The notes below the pieces were generated by a model that was given only the letters and a program-made list of their open reading frames with translations, did no database searches and had not been told where the DNA came from. Of a DNA stretch of 64,000 nucleotides, positions 27,691-37,222 are shown in pieces. The translations under genes and the position numbers were made by a program. The stretch is from NCBI RefSeq assembly GCF_014646095.1, contig NZ_BMMU01000007.1, positions 200,722 to 264,721 on the forward strand. The letters run 5' to 3'. How positions within the stretch are numbered: the stretch's first letter is position 1; each line of letters opens with the position of its first letter. The DNA is from Streptomyces lacrimifluminis. GTDB taxonomy: Bacteria > Actinomycetota > Actinomycetes > Streptomycetales > Streptomycetaceae.

Positions 27691-29283
27691 TCAGTTGACC
27701 TTGCGTTCGGAGTCGCTCCAGAAGCGGTCGCGCAGCTCCCGGCGGAGGATCTTCCCGCTCGGGTTGCGCGGGACATGGTCGATGAACTCGTACCGGGCCG
27801 GCAGCTTGAAGGCGGCGAGCCGGTCGATGAGGAAACGGTGCAGGTCCCGGGGGGCGGGCTGCTGGCCGGGAACCGCCACGACGAACGCGTGGACGGTCTC
27901 TCCCCACTGCTCGTCGGGGGCTCCCACGATCACCGCCTCGGCCACGCCGGGGTGGTGCTCCAGCGCGTTCTCGATCTCGGCGGGATACACGTTCTCGCCG
28001 GCGACGAGGATCGTGTCCTTGATGCGGTCGCGGATGAAGACGTAGCCGTCCTCGTCGACGTATCCGGCGTCCCCGGTGTGGATCCACCCGCCGACCAGGG
28101 TCTCGGCGGTCTTCTCCGGCAGGCCCCAGTACTCGACCATGTGGGCCGGGGTGGCCAGGCAGACCTCGCCGATCGCGCCGGGCGGCAGTTCGCGGCCGTC
28201 GTCGTCGATCACCTTGCTGCGGACACCGGGGTACGGGTGTCCCGCGGCCTGCATCCGGGGGTGGCCGGGGACGTGGTCGGCAGGCGGCAGGCACACGGCC
28301 GTGTTGCCGGTCTCGGTGAGTCCGTAGATCTGCGCGAACTCGGCCCCGAACATGGCCAGGCTCTCTTCGAGCAGTGCCTCCGAGATCGGTGACCCGCCGT
28401 ACACGATCTTGCGGAGCGTTGTGAAGTCGTCCGGTACGGCTCCGGGTTCGCCCAGCATCATGCGCAGCATCGCGGGGACGACACAGGCGGTGGTGATGCC
28501 CAGGTCGCGGATGAGGTCGATCGCGTCGCGGGCCGCGAAGGCGCGCATCGCCACGACGGTCACGCCGGCGTTGAGGTTCTGGGCGGCCCACCACAGACCG
28601 CCGACATGGAATCCGGGGATGCCGATCAGGGCCGTGTCGCCGGTGCGCCAGTCGATCCAGTCCAGCCCTTCGCTCGCGAGGGCGTCACGGACGGCGAAGA
28701 AGCTGCGATGGGCCAGGACGACACCCTTGGGCAGGCCGGTGGTGCCGCTGGTGTAGAGCTGGGCGACCGGGGTGTCGGGGTGGACGGGCGGTGCGAGGTC
28801 GGTGGTGGGGTGGGCGGCCTTCCAGGCCGGGAAGCCGTCGGCGGAGCCGAGCCGGACGACCGTCTTCGGGGGCGCGGCCGGCAGCCGTTCCAGGACCGGC
28901 GCGAAGTCCTCCTCCAGGAAGAGCAGTTCGCTGCCGGAGTCCCGGAGGATGTGGCTGACCTCGGGGGCGGTCAGCCGCCAGTTGATGGGCACCAGGACGG
29001 TCCCGCTCTTGGCGCACCCGAAGAGGATCTCGTAGTAGTGCTCCGACTCCTTGCCCAGATACGCGATCCGGGCGCCCGGCGCCGCTCCCGAGGCGCGGAT
29101 GGAGTGGGCGATGCGGTTGCTCTCCTGGTGCAGCTCCAGGTAGGTGAGGCTGCGGCCCTCGCAGAGAACGGCGGTGGCCGACGGTCGGTGGGCGGCGTGG
29201 AAGCGGGCTGTGTCGACAAGGGTCTTCAGCTCTGGGTGGTGCAGTCTGACGCCGGTTTTCTGCGGCGCCGTCAATTCGGCCAT
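27691..29283 (-). CDS. Acyl-CoA/acyl-ACP ligase (ScoC/FadD10-like)
   Basis: A 530-residue ANL-superfamily enzyme. P-loop TSGTTGLPKGVVLAHRSFF, A5-like YGLTETG, A7-like GWIHTGDAGYVDEDGYVFIRDR, hinge DTILVAGENVYPAEIE and the catalytic Lys in PRNPSGKILRRELRD. Homologue of ScoC and FadD10 (Rv0099), which activate fatty acids with ATP and load them onto the dedicated ACP, both before and after isonitrile formation. Start ATG 29283. It follows the FcoT-like gene by 79 bases and precedes the ACP in the same order as in M. tuberculosis. Confidence 0.88.
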   Translation of the reverse strand: MAELTAPQKTGVRLHHPELKTLVDTARFHAAHRPSATAVLCEGRSLTYLELHQESNRIAHSIRASGAAPGARIAYLGKESEHYYEILFGCAKSGTVLVPINWRLTAPEVSHILRDSGSELLFLEEDFAPVLERLPAAPPKTVVRLGSADGFPAWKAAHPTTDLAPPVHPDTPVAQLYTSGTTGLPKGVVLAHRSFFAVRDALASEGLDWIDWRTGDTALIGIPGFHVGGLWWAAQNLNAGVTVVAMRAFAARDAIDLIRDLGITTACVVPAMLRMMLGEPGAVPDDFTTLRKIVYGGSPISEALLEESLAMFGAEFAQIYGLTETGNTAVCLPPADHVPGHPRMQAAGHPYPGVRSKVIDDDGRELPPGAIGEVCLATPAHMVEYWGLPEKTAETLVGGWIHTGDAGYVDEDGYVFIRDRIKDTILVAGENVYPAEIENALEHHPGVAEAVIVGAPDEQWGETVHAFVVAVPGQQPAPRDLHRFLIDRLAAFKLPARYEFIDHVPRNPSGKILRRELRDRFWSDSERKVN

Positions 29284-29362
29284 GCTGGGGATCTCCGCTC
29301 TCGGTCGTCGTCCGACAGCGCGCCGCCGGGTGGCGGCGGCGCGCCAGGGGATCGGTTCCTGC

Positions 29363-29905
29363 CTACGGTCCGTTCACGATGGCGAGCTTCACGTCGCCGT
29401 CGCATCGGCCGCCCGCGCTGTCCCAGTACCGGTAGGAGGTGTCCGCGACGATCAACGGATTTCCGCCGGGTGACCGCCGTTCCACCGAAAGGAACTCGAT
29501 CTCCCCGGAGAAGGAACGAGCGTTTATGGGGCGCCGGAAGTTACCGCCGAACCGGGCGATGAGGATGTCCGGGAGCTGATGCCGCCAGTAGTCGTCGAGA
29601 GTCCATGACGTGAAGTCCTTCAGCAGACCCTCTTTTACCGACTTGGCGAGGGCGTAGTACATCATCTGGTTGTAGCTGATGTTGACCTCGACCGCGTTGA
29701 GATGCCCGGTGTCGTCGATATAGCAGGATTCCGGGATGGAGAATTCGCACTGCGCCGTCACACAGCCGGACCGTGAACTGACCGCGGCGGATTTCAGGTA
29801 CGTGCAGTTCGCCTTGTACGGCCTCAGTACCTGTACCAGGAGTTCGTCGTCGCTCTCGAACTCCCGGGGCGGGGAATCCAGGTGTACGGCGGCCTCCGCG
29901 CTCAT
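29363..29905 (-). CDS. FcoT-family thioesterase-like enzyme (ScoD/Rv0098-like)
   Basis: A 180-residue hot-dog-fold protein resembling FcoT (Rv0098): [57 protein letters not shown], then [26 protein letters not shown]. In the ScoA-E pathway this enzyme adds glycine across the enoyl-ACP double bond and releases the N-carboxymethyl beta-amino acid. Codon use is less GC-biased than its neighbours (e.g. ATA, AAA), possibly a sign of transfer. The start ATG 29905 overlaps the oxygenase stop (ATGA), so they are coupled. Confidence 0.85.
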   Translation of the reverse strand: MSAEAAVHLDSPPREFESDDELLVQVLRPYKANCTYLKSAAVSSRSGCVTAQCEFSIPESCYIDDTGHLNAVEVNISYNQMMYYALAKSVKEGLLKDFTSWTLDDYWRHQLPDILIARFGGNFRRPINARSFSGEIEFLSVERRSPGGNPLIVADTSYRYWDSAGGRCDGDVKLAIVNGP

Positions 29906-30789
29906 GCCGCTGCCTCGTCGTAGAGCTTGCGCTCGTCGTGGACGGTCAGCCGGAAGGAGACGGTCGGCTCGGGGGTGGTGGTGTGCCGGGCCCGGTGGAC
30001 GAGGCTGCGGTTGTCCCAGACCAGCAGGTCGCCCTTCTGGAAGCTCTGCAGGTGGATGTTGCTGTGGGTGAAGGTGTCGTCGAGCTGGCCGGTGGCCTCG
30101 AAGAGCTGGTGGAGCAGGTCCGACTCCAGCGGTTTGCCGTCCTCGTCCTCGATGCCGACGGTGAAGCCCTCGCTGATGTAGAGAACCGTTTCACCGGTCA
30201 TGGGGTGGGTGAAGGCGGTCGGTTTGACGACGGCCGGGGTCTTCTCCTCGACCTCGTCGATGATCTCGGAGATCGGCCGGTACACGTCATGCGGACGGAT
30301 CTTGAAGTACTTGCGCACCGAGTGCCGGCAGAAGGTTCCCGCGAGTTCCTTCCTGAGACCCTCGGGGAGCCTCTCGTACGCCTTGCCCATGTCGATGAAG
30401 TAGGTGCCCCGGTTCTTCTCGGGTATCACCTGCGGGTAGATGAGGGTGAGTCCGAACGGGTCCGGCATGAACTGGTAGTCGGCGTGCCAGAATTTGCCGG
30501 TCTTCGGCACGCCTATCTGCTTCCCGTCCTTCGGGACATTGGAGGAGACGAATATCTCCTCGACCTCGGGGTGCTTGTACATGGGTTCGTAGTAGGTCTC
30601 CGGACGGCCCAGCAGCTTGCCGAGTTCCAGGAACTGCCGCGGTGTCAGGTCCTGGTTCTTGAGGATCGCGATCTTCTTCGAGTAGACCGTTTCCTTGAGG
30701 ATGCCGAGGTCCGCCGGTGAGGCGGTGGCAGGGTCGAATCCCTCGACGGTGGCGCCGATTTCCGTGCCGGCCTGGGCCTTGATCTTCAT
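29902..30789 (-). CDS. Fe(II)/2-oxoglutarate oxygenase forming isonitrile (ScoE/Rv0097-like, TauD/TfdA family)
   Basis: A 295-residue TauD/TfdA-fold oxygenase. Iron ligands: His and Asp in [15 protein letters not shown] and the distal His in [14 protein letters not shown], with the 2-oxoglutarate Arg shortly after (VSFRLTV). Close in layout to Rv0097 (e.g. [54 protein letters not shown]). ScoE-type enzymes oxidatively decarboxylate the N-carboxymethyl group to an isonitrile. ATG 30789 matches the family N-terminus ([18 protein letters not shown]); a GTG at 30819 overlapping the ACP stop would add ten residues. Confidence 0.9.
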   Translation of the reverse strand: MKIKAQAGTEIGATVEGFDPATASPADLGILKETVYSKKIAILKNQDLTPRQFLELGKLLGRPETYYEPMYKHPEVEEIFVSSNVPKDGKQIGVPKTGKFWHADYQFMPDPFGLTLIYPQVIPEKNRGTYFIDMGKAYERLPEGLRKELAGTFCRHSVRKYFKIRPHDVYRPISEIIDEVEEKTPAVVKPTAFTHPMTGETVLYISEGFTVGIEDEDGKPLESDLLHQLFEATGQLDDTFTHSNIHLQSFQKGDLLVWDNRSLVHRARHTTTPEPTVSFRLTVHDERKLYDEAAA

Positions 30790-30815
30790 GGTTGTCCGCT
30801 TTCCGTTGGTGACGG

Positions 30816-31052
30816 TCACTGGGCGAGTTTCGAGTCGATCAGCCTGGCGGTCGCGTCCAGGGTGAGGTCCTCCTGGAGTTCGTTGTCCTCGACGGTGACG
30901 CCGAGATCGCGCTCGATGCGCATGCTGATCTCGACCATGGTCAGCGAGTCGACGTCCAGTCCGGCGAAGGTGACATCCGGGCTGATCCGGTCGGGCGGCG
31001 CATCGTGCAACTTCGCGAGGATCGTGACCAGTTGGTCGTAGGTGGTGCTCAT
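30816..31052 (-). CDS. Acyl carrier protein, second ACP of the isonitrile operon
   Basis: A 78-residue ACP with the phosphopantetheine Ser in [23 protein letters not shown]. It is of the fatty-acid/PKS type rather than the aryl-carrier type seen at 27370-27627. Its ATG overlaps the stop of the KAS III gene (31049-31052), so the two are coupled and probably act together in chain initiation. There is no counterpart in the five-gene M. tuberculosis set. Confidence 0.85.
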   Translation of the reverse strand: MSTTYDQLVTILAKLHDAPPDRISPDVTFAGLDVDSLTMVEISMRIERDLGVTVEDNELQEDLTLDATARLIDSKLAQ

Positions 31053-32143
31053 GATGCGGGTACTCCTCCTCGGTCGTACGGGTGACTGATCCGGGCGAGC
31101 GCGGGCCAGCTCAGGAGGCAGGAGCCCCAGGTGAGACCGCCTCCGAACGCGGTGAGCAGGACGCGCTCCCCCTGCTGGATGGTCCGGTGGGAGGCCGCGT
31201 CGGCCAGGGCGAGAGGGATGGACGCGGCGCCTGTGTTGCCCACCGACTCGACGTTGGACACACAGCGTTCCGGGGGCAGTCCGAGTTCTTCCGCCACCGA
31301 ACGCAGGATGCGCAGATTCGCCTGGTGGGGAACGAAGTGGTCGATGTCGTCGGCCTTGTGGCCGGCCAGGGTGAGGGTGGTGCGCGCCGAGGCCGTCATC
31401 CGCGTGACGGCATGCCGGTAGACCTCCCTCCCCCGCATGGAGAAATGCCGGTCCTGCGGGCTCGCTCCGCCCGGCGTCGAGCGCTGCCGGGAGCCGCCCG
31501 CGGCCACCATGATCAGCTCTTCCCCGGTGCCGTCACTGCCGAGGTCGAAGTGGCCGACCGCACCCGGCTCGTCGGGGTGTCCGGCCCGCAGGACGACAGC
31601 TCCGGCCCCGTCCCCGAAGATGATCGCGTTGGCCCGGTCCTGCGGGTCGATGATCGTGGAGTAGGTGTCCGCGCCGATGAGCAGGACGCGCTCGGCGACC
31701 CCGGCCGCGATCAGACCGGTGGCCGAGGCCAGCCCGTACACGAAGCCGGTGCACACGGCGCTGATGTCGAATGCCGCCACACCCGTCAGGCCCAGTCGGG
31801 CGGCGACGAGCGGGGCGGTGGCCGGGCAGGAGCGGTCCGGGGTCGTGGTGGCGACGATGACCGCGTCCGCGGTTTCCGTGCCCGCCGACCGCAGCGCGCG
31901 GCGCCCGGCCTCCACGGCCAGGTCCGACGTCGCCTGGCCGGGCTCGGCGAAGTGGCGTCGGCCGATCCCGGTCCGGGTGCGGATCCAGTCGTCGCTGGTG
32001 TCGAGCCGCCGGGACAGGTCCTCGTTGGTCACGACGAGAGGGGGGACCCAGCCGGCCAGCCCGCACAGGACGGCTGACCGTTCAGGCGGTGCGGCGGGCG
32101 GCGGATCGTGGGGACTCGGCGGGTGTGCGGGCGTGCTGGGCAC
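31049..32143 (-). CDS. 3-oxoacyl-ACP synthase III (FabH-like) in the isonitrile operon
   Basis: A 364-residue KAS III. Catalytic Cys in [16 protein letters not shown], His in [11 protein letters not shown], Asn in [14 protein letters not shown]; the Cys-His-Asn triad is complete. It has a Pro-rich N-terminal tail ([20 protein letters not shown]). The start is GTG 32143 with GAGGAGA upstream; no other start fits. It is a clear paralogue of 47752-48891 (shared GADTY-TI-DP-DR and GGGSR-type segments). It would start chain synthesis on the adjacent ACP. Confidence 0.85.
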   Translation of the reverse strand: MPSTPAHPPSPHDPPPAAPPERSAVLCGLAGWVPPLVVTNEDLSRRLDTSDDWIRTRTGIGRRHFAEPGQATSDLAVEAGRRALRSAGTETADAVIVATTTPDRSCPATAPLVAARLGLTGVAAFDISAVCTGFVYGLASATGLIAAGVAERVLLIGADTYSTIIDPQDRANAIIFGDGAGAVVLRAGHPDEPGAVGHFDLGSDGTGEELIMVAAGGSRQRSTPGGASPQDRHFSMRGREVYRHAVTRMTASARTTLTLAGHKADDIDHFVPHQANLRILRSVAEELGLPPERCVSNVESVGNTGAASIPLALADAASHRTIQQGERVLLTAFGGGLTWGSCLLSWPALARISHPYDRGGVPAS

Positions 32144-32258
32144 AGCAGTGTCTCCTCGTGGTCGTGCTCCGGGGTACGGATGCGGGTGCTCGGAAGCAGG
32201 AGGGAGGGGGCTGCACGACAGGGCGGAGCCGGGCCGGCCGCGTGCTGCGCGGTGGCCT

Positions 32259-33662
32259 CTATCGCCCGGCGGGCCTGCGGAGGGCGAGGACGGCCACCGC
32301 GCCGAGACAGACGCCGGCGGCGATGACGTACACGGCGTCACGGACCCCGTCGAGCAGGTCGGCGCCGGAGAGGTCGTGGCCCCCGGTGTCGGCGACGGCG
32401 ACCAGGACGGCCAGGCCCACGGCGCCGCCCACCTGGAGCGTGGTCGATGCCATACCGGAGGCGATGCCCTGGTCGCCGGGGGCGACACCGGAGGCCGCCG
32501 CGATCCACATTCCGGTCCAGGTGGCGCCCTGACCGAGGCTCAGCAGCACGATGCCGGGCAGCAGGCGCGGATACGAGCCGTCGTCGGAGAGCGCGACGGC
32601 CAGGAGCAACGCGCCGACGGCTCCCACGGCCATGCCGCCCAGCATGGTGGTGCGCACCCCGAGGGTGGACACGGCCTTCACACCCGCCTGTGTTCCGACG
32701 GCGACGACGACGGCGGGGACGAGGAAGGCGAGGCCGGTGTTCAACGCGCTGTAGCCGTGCACCGTCTGGAAATACAGGGTCAGGAAGTAGGGGACGGAGC
32801 TGAACGTGGCGCTGAAGAGCGCGGTCAGGGCCATGGCGCCGACCAGACCACGGTGGGCGAACATGCGTGCCGGGGTGAGGGGATCGACGGTGCGCGCCTC
32901 GACGAGGGCGAAGAGCGACAACAGGGCGACGGAGAGGGCCGCGCAGATGAGGACGCCGCCGCTGCTCCAGCCCGCCTCGGGTGCGCGGACGAGGACGAAC
33001 ACCAGCAGGGTGATCCCCGAGGTGGCCGTCAGGGCGCCCAGGAGGTCGAAATCCCGTCGCCGGGACAGTGGTCCGTCGGCGGGGAAGAGAAGCGCACCGG
33101 CCAGCGCGATTCCTCCGGCCAGGGGAATGTTGACGAGGAACACCGACTGCCAGCCGAAGGCGTCCACGAGTACCCCGCCCAGCAGTGAGCCGAAGCACAG
33201 GCCGCCCGCGCCGGCGGCTCCCCAGACGGCCAGCGCCCGGTTACGGCTCGGGCCCTCGTCGTAGAGCGTGTTGATCAGGGAGAGGGTGGCGGGAAACAGG
33301 AGGGCGCCGCCGATGCCCTGGACGGCGCGGACCGCGACGAGGACACCCGCGGAGCCGGACAGCCCACCCACCAGGGACGAGAGGGCGTACAGCAGTGCGG
33401 CAAGGACGAAGATCCGGCGTCGTCCGAGCAGGTCCGTGGCCCGCCCTCCGAGGAGGAGGAACCCTCCGGTGGCCACGACATAGGCGCTGACCACCCATTG
33501 GAGATCCTGGCCGGAGAACCCCAGCCCGCTGCCGATGCTGGGGAGGGCGACGTAGACGATGTTGAAGTCGAGGGAGATGACCAACTGCGCCGTGGCAAGG
33601 ACGAACAGGGGCAGTCCGAGACGCCGGCGCGGCGGAGCGGGTGACGACTTCAAGGCAGACAT
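32259..33662 (-). CDS. MFS drug/proton antiporter (DHA2 family), probable exporter of the product
   Basis: A 467-residue major-facilitator protein with about 14 membrane segments. Motif A-like GGRATDLLGRRRIF after segment 2, motif C region in segment 5 (GGLCFGSLLGGVLVDAFGWQSVFLVNIPL), and LSLGQGATWTGMWIAAASG later. DHA2 proteins export hydrophobic compounds. First gene of the minus-strand isonitrile operon; its upstream region is shared with the divergent copper ATPase operon. Start ATG 33662. Confidence 0.88.
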   Translation of the reverse strand: MSALKSSPAPPRRRLGLPLFVLATAQLVISLDFNIVYVALPSIGSGLGFSGQDLQWVVSAYVVATGGFLLLGGRATDLLGRRRIFVLAALLYALSSLVGGLSGSAGVLVAVRAVQGIGGALLFPATLSLINTLYDEGPSRNRALAVWGAAGAGGLCFGSLLGGVLVDAFGWQSVFLVNIPLAGGIALAGALLFPADGPLSRRRDFDLLGALTATSGITLLVFVLVRAPEAGWSSGGVLICAALSVALLSLFALVEARTVDPLTPARMFAHRGLVGAMALTALFSATFSSVPYFLTLYFQTVHGYSALNTGLAFLVPAVVVAVGTQAGVKAVSTLGVRTTMLGGMAVGAVGALLLAVALSDDGSYPRLLPGIVLLSLGQGATWTGMWIAAASGVAPGDQGIASGMASTTLQVGGAVGLAVLVAVADTGGHDLSGADLLDGVRDAVYVIAAGVCLGAVAVLALRRPAGR

Positions 33663-34099
33663 TTACGAACAATCCCCCACGACGCTGAGCAAGTGCTGTG
33701 TTGTGAATTCGCCGGCTTCGAACTGTGAATCATTTGTGCGGAGCGCGGCTCGTTCTGGATCGTGGCTCACTCCCTGCGCTGTGACAAGCCATCTCCCTCC
33801 GTTTCCGGACTGGCGCAGATTCGGATTGCTGGAATCGCTCGTGTGTGCGACGGAGTCCTTGGGGTGGCGATTCCCCCGGGCTTTTATCCCCTGTGGTGTC
33901 GATAATCGCCAGTAAACCTGTTCTTTTCGGCCATTCGAGGGTTGGCTGCACGTTGAATAGATGACCAGTTCCCCTGCTGATTCACATTGAATTGAGGCCG
34001 TACCGCAGAGGCCTTTTAAAGTAGTCGGACGGGAAGTCGTCCTGGTTCCCGGCGGTGTCGATATTCTTCATCACATCGTCCGGGTGGCGATTCTCCTGG
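33663..34099. promoter_or_regulatory. AT-rich divergent promoter region for the isonitrile and copper-ATPase operons
   Basis: About 440 bases with clearly lower GC than the surroundings (e.g. TTTATCCCC, TTTTAAAG, ATTGAATTGAG). No convincing gene. It must hold the promoter of the minus-strand operon (start 33662) and of the plus-strand copper operon (start 34122). A distant inverted pair TGTGAATCA (33724-33732) and TGATTCACA (33978-33986) is present; significance uncertain. Confidence 0.5.
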
Positions 34100-34116
34100 A
34101 TACCCCCGTACGGTAT
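34100..34116. promoter_or_regulatory. CsoR-like copper operator
   Basis: ATACCCCCGTACGGTAT consists of perfect inverted half-sites ATACC/GGTAT around a C-rich centre, the general form of CsoR boxes (TACCCC...GGGTA) upstream of copper genes in Streptomyces and Mycobacterium. It ends 5 bases before the first ATG of the copper operon (34122), where a repressor would block transcription. Confidence 0.6.
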
Positions 34117-34121
34117 GCGGC

Positions 34122-34361
34122 ATGAGGATGTCGTCCACCGATAACGAAAAGCGAAGTTTCGTCGTACCCCCCGTTCTGCTGGGGTTCGTCTTCCTCCTGT
34201 GCGCGCTGACGGCTGTGTCGTACGCCGTCGGTCGCGAGGCGGGTCCTGTGGCTCCCGGAATGCACCGGACCGGGGACAGCCCTGGAAGTACCGGCGGGCC
34301 GGGAATGCCGGACACGCATGGCATGGGCGCCGTGGACCGCACCGCGCGGGAGGGCCGATGA
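34122..34361 (+). CDS. Small Met/His-containing membrane protein before the copper ATPase
   Basis: A 79-residue protein with one membrane helix (VPPVLLGFVFLLCALTAVSYAVG) and a short tail with Met and His (APGMHRTGDSPG; GMPDTHGMG) that could touch copper. No named family recognised. Its stop overlaps the ATPase start (ATGA), so they are coupled. A second ATG at 34128 is an equally plausible start, since 34122 is almost at the operator edge. Confidence 0.6.
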   Translation: MRMSSTDNEKRSFVVPPVLLGFVFLLCALTAVSYAVGREAGPVAPGMHRTGDSPGSTGGPGMPDTHGMGAVDRTAREGR

Positions 34362-36703
34362 CGCCCGCCGACCACCGTCCGGCACAGGACGGATCCCTGG
34401 TGACCACCGATCTGGTGGTCGGCGGGATGACATGTGCCGCCTGCGTGGGGCGGGTGGAGAAGAAGCTGGGCCGGGTCGAGGGCGTGACGGCGACGGTCAA
34501 CCTGGCCACGGGCCGGGCCCGGATCTCCCATCCCGTGGCGGTGACCCCGCAGGAACTGATCTCGACGGTCGAGAAGGCGGGCTACACCGCCGAACTGCCG
34601 CCGCCACCCGCCCCGGACGACGAAGCGGCTCCGGGCGAGCGGCGGGAGGCAGCCGCCGGGAACGAACGGAACAGGCTCTGGATCACGACGGCGCTGTCGG
34701 TGCCCGTTCTGGTGCTGTCCATGGTCCCGGCCCTGCAGTTCGACTACTGGCAGTGGGTGTGCTTCAACCTGACCACGGTGGTCGTGCTGTGGAGCGCGTG
34801 GCCGTTCCACCAGCGGGCGTTCAAGGGGCTGCGCCACGCCGCGGCGACCATGGACACCCTGGTCTCCCTCGGCGTGATCGCCTCCTTCCTGTGGTCCGGA
34901 TACGCGCTGTACTTCGGGGGCGCGGGTGAACCGGGCATGCGCATGCCGTTCAACCTGCTGCCCGGCGCCGAAGCCGGTAGCGCCCATCTGTACCTGGAGG
35001 CGGCGGTGAGCGTGCCGCTCTTCGTGCTCGCCGGGCGGTACCTGGAGGCCCGGGCCAAGCACGGCACGGGATCGGCCCTGCGCGCGCTCGCCGAACTCGG
35101 GGCCAAGGACGTCGAGCTGACGGAGGACGGCGGCAACCGCCGGATCCCGATCTCCGAACTCCGGGTGGGGCAGGAGTTCGTGGTGCGCCCCGGGGAGAAG
35201 GTCGCCACGGACGGGGTCGTGGCCGAGGGCAGCTCCGCCCTGGACCTGTCCCTGGTCACCGGCGAGAGCGCCCCTGTGGAGGTGGGCCCGGGATCCGCGG
35301 TGGTGGGCGCCGCCGTCAACGCCGGCGGGCTGCTCGTGGTCCGCGCCACCGCGGTCGGCGCCGACACCCAACTCGCCCGGATCACCCGGCTGGTGACCGA
35401 CGCCCAGGCGGGCAAGGCCCGCATCCAGCGGCTCGCCGACTCCGTCGCCGGTGTCTTCGTGCCCGCCATCATCGCGGTGGCGTGCACGGTGCTCGGCTTC
35501 TGGCTCGGCGCCGGGGCGGACGGGGAGTCCGCCGTCACGGCGGCGGTGGCCGTACTCGTCGTCGCCTGCCCCTGCGCACTCGGCCTGGCCACACCCACCG
35601 CCTTCCTGGCGGCCACCGGACGCGGGGCACAACTCGGCGTGCTCATCCGGGGGCCCGAGGCGCTGGAGCGGTTGCAGCGCGTCGACACCGTGGTCTTCGA
35701 CAAGACGGGCACCCTCACCACCGGTCACATGACGCTTCTGGAGACGACCGTAAGCGCCGCCGCCGAGGACGCGGCGCAGGTGCTGCGGCTGGCCGGAGCG
35801 GTCGAGTACGGCTCCGAACACCCCATCGGCCGGGCCGTCGTCGCCGCCGCGCGCCGTGCCGCCGACGGTGCGCGGCTGCCACCGGTGACCGGTTTCCGGG
35901 CCGTGGCAGGGTCCGGGGTGCACGGCCTGGTGGACGGCCGGGAGGTCTCCGTGGGGCGCCCGCGGCCCGACACCGTCCTGCCCGACAAGCTGCGGGAGGC
36001 ACTGGACCGCGCCGAAGCCGCAGCGCACACCGCCGTCCTCGTCGAAATCGACGGCCGCCCCGTCGCCGTCCTCGCCGTCGGCGACAGCCTGCGGCCCTCC
36101 AGCGACCACGCCGTACTCCAGCTGCAGGTACTCGGCATCGAGCCGATCCTGGTGACCGGCGACAGTCCGACGGCCGCCCACGCCGTGGCCGAGCAGGTGG
36201 GTATCGAGGAGGTGCACGCCGGGATCACCCCGGAGGGCAAGGCGGACATCGTCGCGCGGCTCCAGGCCGAGGGACGACGCGTGGCGGTCATCGGCGACGG
36301 GGTCAACGACGCCGCCGCCCTGGCCTCGGCCGACCTGGGCATCGCCATGGGCGGCGGAACCGACGCGGCGATCGGCGCCGCCGACATCACCCTCGTACGT
36401 GAGGACATGCAGGCGGTCGTGGAGGCGGTACGCCTCACCCGCAGAACCCTGACCACCATCCGGGCCAACCTGATCTGGGCCTTCGGCTACAACGTGGTCA
36501 CCGTCCCGCTGGCGGCCACCGGCTGGCTGAACCCGATGTTCGCCGCGGTGGCGATGTCCGCCAGCTCCGTCCTCGTGGTCACCAACAGCCTGCGGCTACG
36601 GGCCCACCGGGCCGCTCCACCGGTCTCCGCTCCCGCGGAGGGCGCCGACGACACCCGTACCCGGAAGGACACCGATGACCTCAGCGTCAGCAGCATCCGC
36701 TGA
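34358..36703 (+). CDS. Copper-translocating P1B-type ATPase (CopA/CtpB-like)
   Basis: A 781-residue heavy-metal ATPase. N-terminal HMA domain with GGMTCAACVGRVEKKLG (Cu-binding CxxC, about residues 24-28), A-domain loop LVTGESAP, transmembrane CPC in VVACPCALGLATPTAFLAA, phosphorylation site DKTGTLTTGHM, and GDGVNDAAALASADLGIAMG plus the Cu-type segments YNVVTVPLAATGWLNPM. One HMA only. It moves Cu(I) across the membrane. It overlaps genes on both sides (ATGA at the start; PCu(A)C start inside its 3' end). In M. tuberculosis the P-type ATPase CtpB also lies beside the isonitrile operon. Confidence 0.93.
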   Translation: MTPADHRPAQDGSLVTTDLVVGGMTCAACVGRVEKKLGRVEGVTATVNLATGRARISHPVAVTPQELISTVEKAGYTAELPPPPAPDDEAAPGERREAAAGNERNRLWITTALSVPVLVLSMVPALQFDYWQWVCFNLTTVVVLWSAWPFHQRAFKGLRHAAATMDTLVSLGVIASFLWSGYALYFGGAGEPGMRMPFNLLPGAEAGSAHLYLEAAVSVPLFVLAGRYLEARAKHGTGSALRALAELGAKDVELTEDGGNRRIPISELRVGQEFVVRPGEKVATDGVVAEGSSALDLSLVTGESAPVEVGPGSAVVGAAVNAGGLLVVRATAVGADTQLARITRLVTDAQAGKARIQRLADSVAGVFVPAIIAVACTVLGFWLGAGADGESAVTAAVAVLVVACPCALGLATPTAFLAATGRGAQLGVLIRGPEALERLQRVDTVVFDKTGTLTTGHMTLLETTVSAAAEDAAQVLRLAGAVEYGSEHPIGRAVVAAARRAADGARLPPVTGFRAVAGSGVHGLVDGREVSVGRPRPDTVLPDKLREALDRAEAAAHTAVLVEIDGRPVAVLAVGDSLRPSSDHAVLQLQVLGIEPILVTGDSPTAAHAVAEQVGIEEVHAGITPEGKADIVARLQAEGRRVAVIGDGVNDAAALASADLGIAMGGGTDAAIGAADITLVREDMQAVVEAVRLTRRTLTTIRANLIWAFGYNVVTVPLAATGWLNPMFAAVAMSASSVLVVTNSLRLRAHRAAPPVSAPAEGADDTRTRKDTDDLSVSSIR

Positions 36704-37205
36704 ACGCCCCGCCCCGCTGTGGCGCCGTCTGGCCGTATCCGGTGGCGTGCGCGCCGCGCTGGTGCCGACGGGCACGTGCGCGGCGGTTCTCGTACTGCTC
36801 TCCCTCTACACGGCGAGCGGGGCGGCCGGCGAGCCACCGCAGAACATCACTGTCAGCGACGGCCGTATCTTCCGGCCGACCGACTCCGCCCTCACCTCGG
36901 CCTTCTTCTCCATCCGCAACACCGGTGGCACCAAGGACGTCCTGGTGTCCGTCTCCTCCCTGGACCTCGGAGTCACCGTGCTCGCCCGCACGGTCACGGA
37001 GAACGGCGAGAACGACACGAAGCCCATCGGTCCCGTCACCGTTCCGGCCGGGGGCAGCCTGCGTATGGAGCCGTCCACCATCAAGGTGGCGGTCCTCGAC
37101 CCGCCGACGCTGGAACTCGGGAAAGAGATCCGCTTCGACCTGTGGTTCCGGAACTCCGGCCAGGTCAAGGCCACCGCGGTGACGGTGAGCCCCGGCCCCT
37201 TGTGA
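36675..37205 (+). CDS. Copper chaperone PCu(A)C family protein, copy 2 (metal site reduced)
   Basis: A 176-residue membrane-anchored protein paralogous to 17208-17768: hydrophobic anchor ALVPTGTCAAVLVLLSLYTASGA, then ITVSDGRIFRPTDSALTSAFFSIRNTGGTKDVLVSVSSLDLGVTVLAR, PVTVPAGGSLRMEPSTIKVAV. Family members bind Cu(I) with Met and His. Here the Met in SLRMEP remains but the His positions seen in copy 1 are gone. It starts inside the ATPase gene (29-base overlap), so the two are translationally linked and probably work on the same copper pool. Confidence 0.7.
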   Translation: MTSASAASAERPAPLWRRLAVSGGVRAALVPTGTCAAVLVLLSLYTASGAAGEPPQNITVSDGRIFRPTDSALTSAFFSIRNTGGTKDVLVSVSSLDLGVTVLARTVTENGENDTKPIGPVTVPAGGSLRMEPSTIKVAVLDPPTLELGKEIRFDLWFRNSGQVKATAVTVSPGPL

Positions 37206-37222
37206 CGACGGACGGCGCTCGC

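Noticed and set aside
33724..33986. Inverted pair TGTGAATCA / TGATTCACA
   Set aside because: The 9-bp arms are about 245 bases apart in an AT-rich region; chance or looping cannot be told apart, so it is not called as an operator.
34016..36217. Minus-strand frame opposite the copper ATPase
   Set aside because: No domain content and it would run through the CsoR-like operator and the ATPase motifs.
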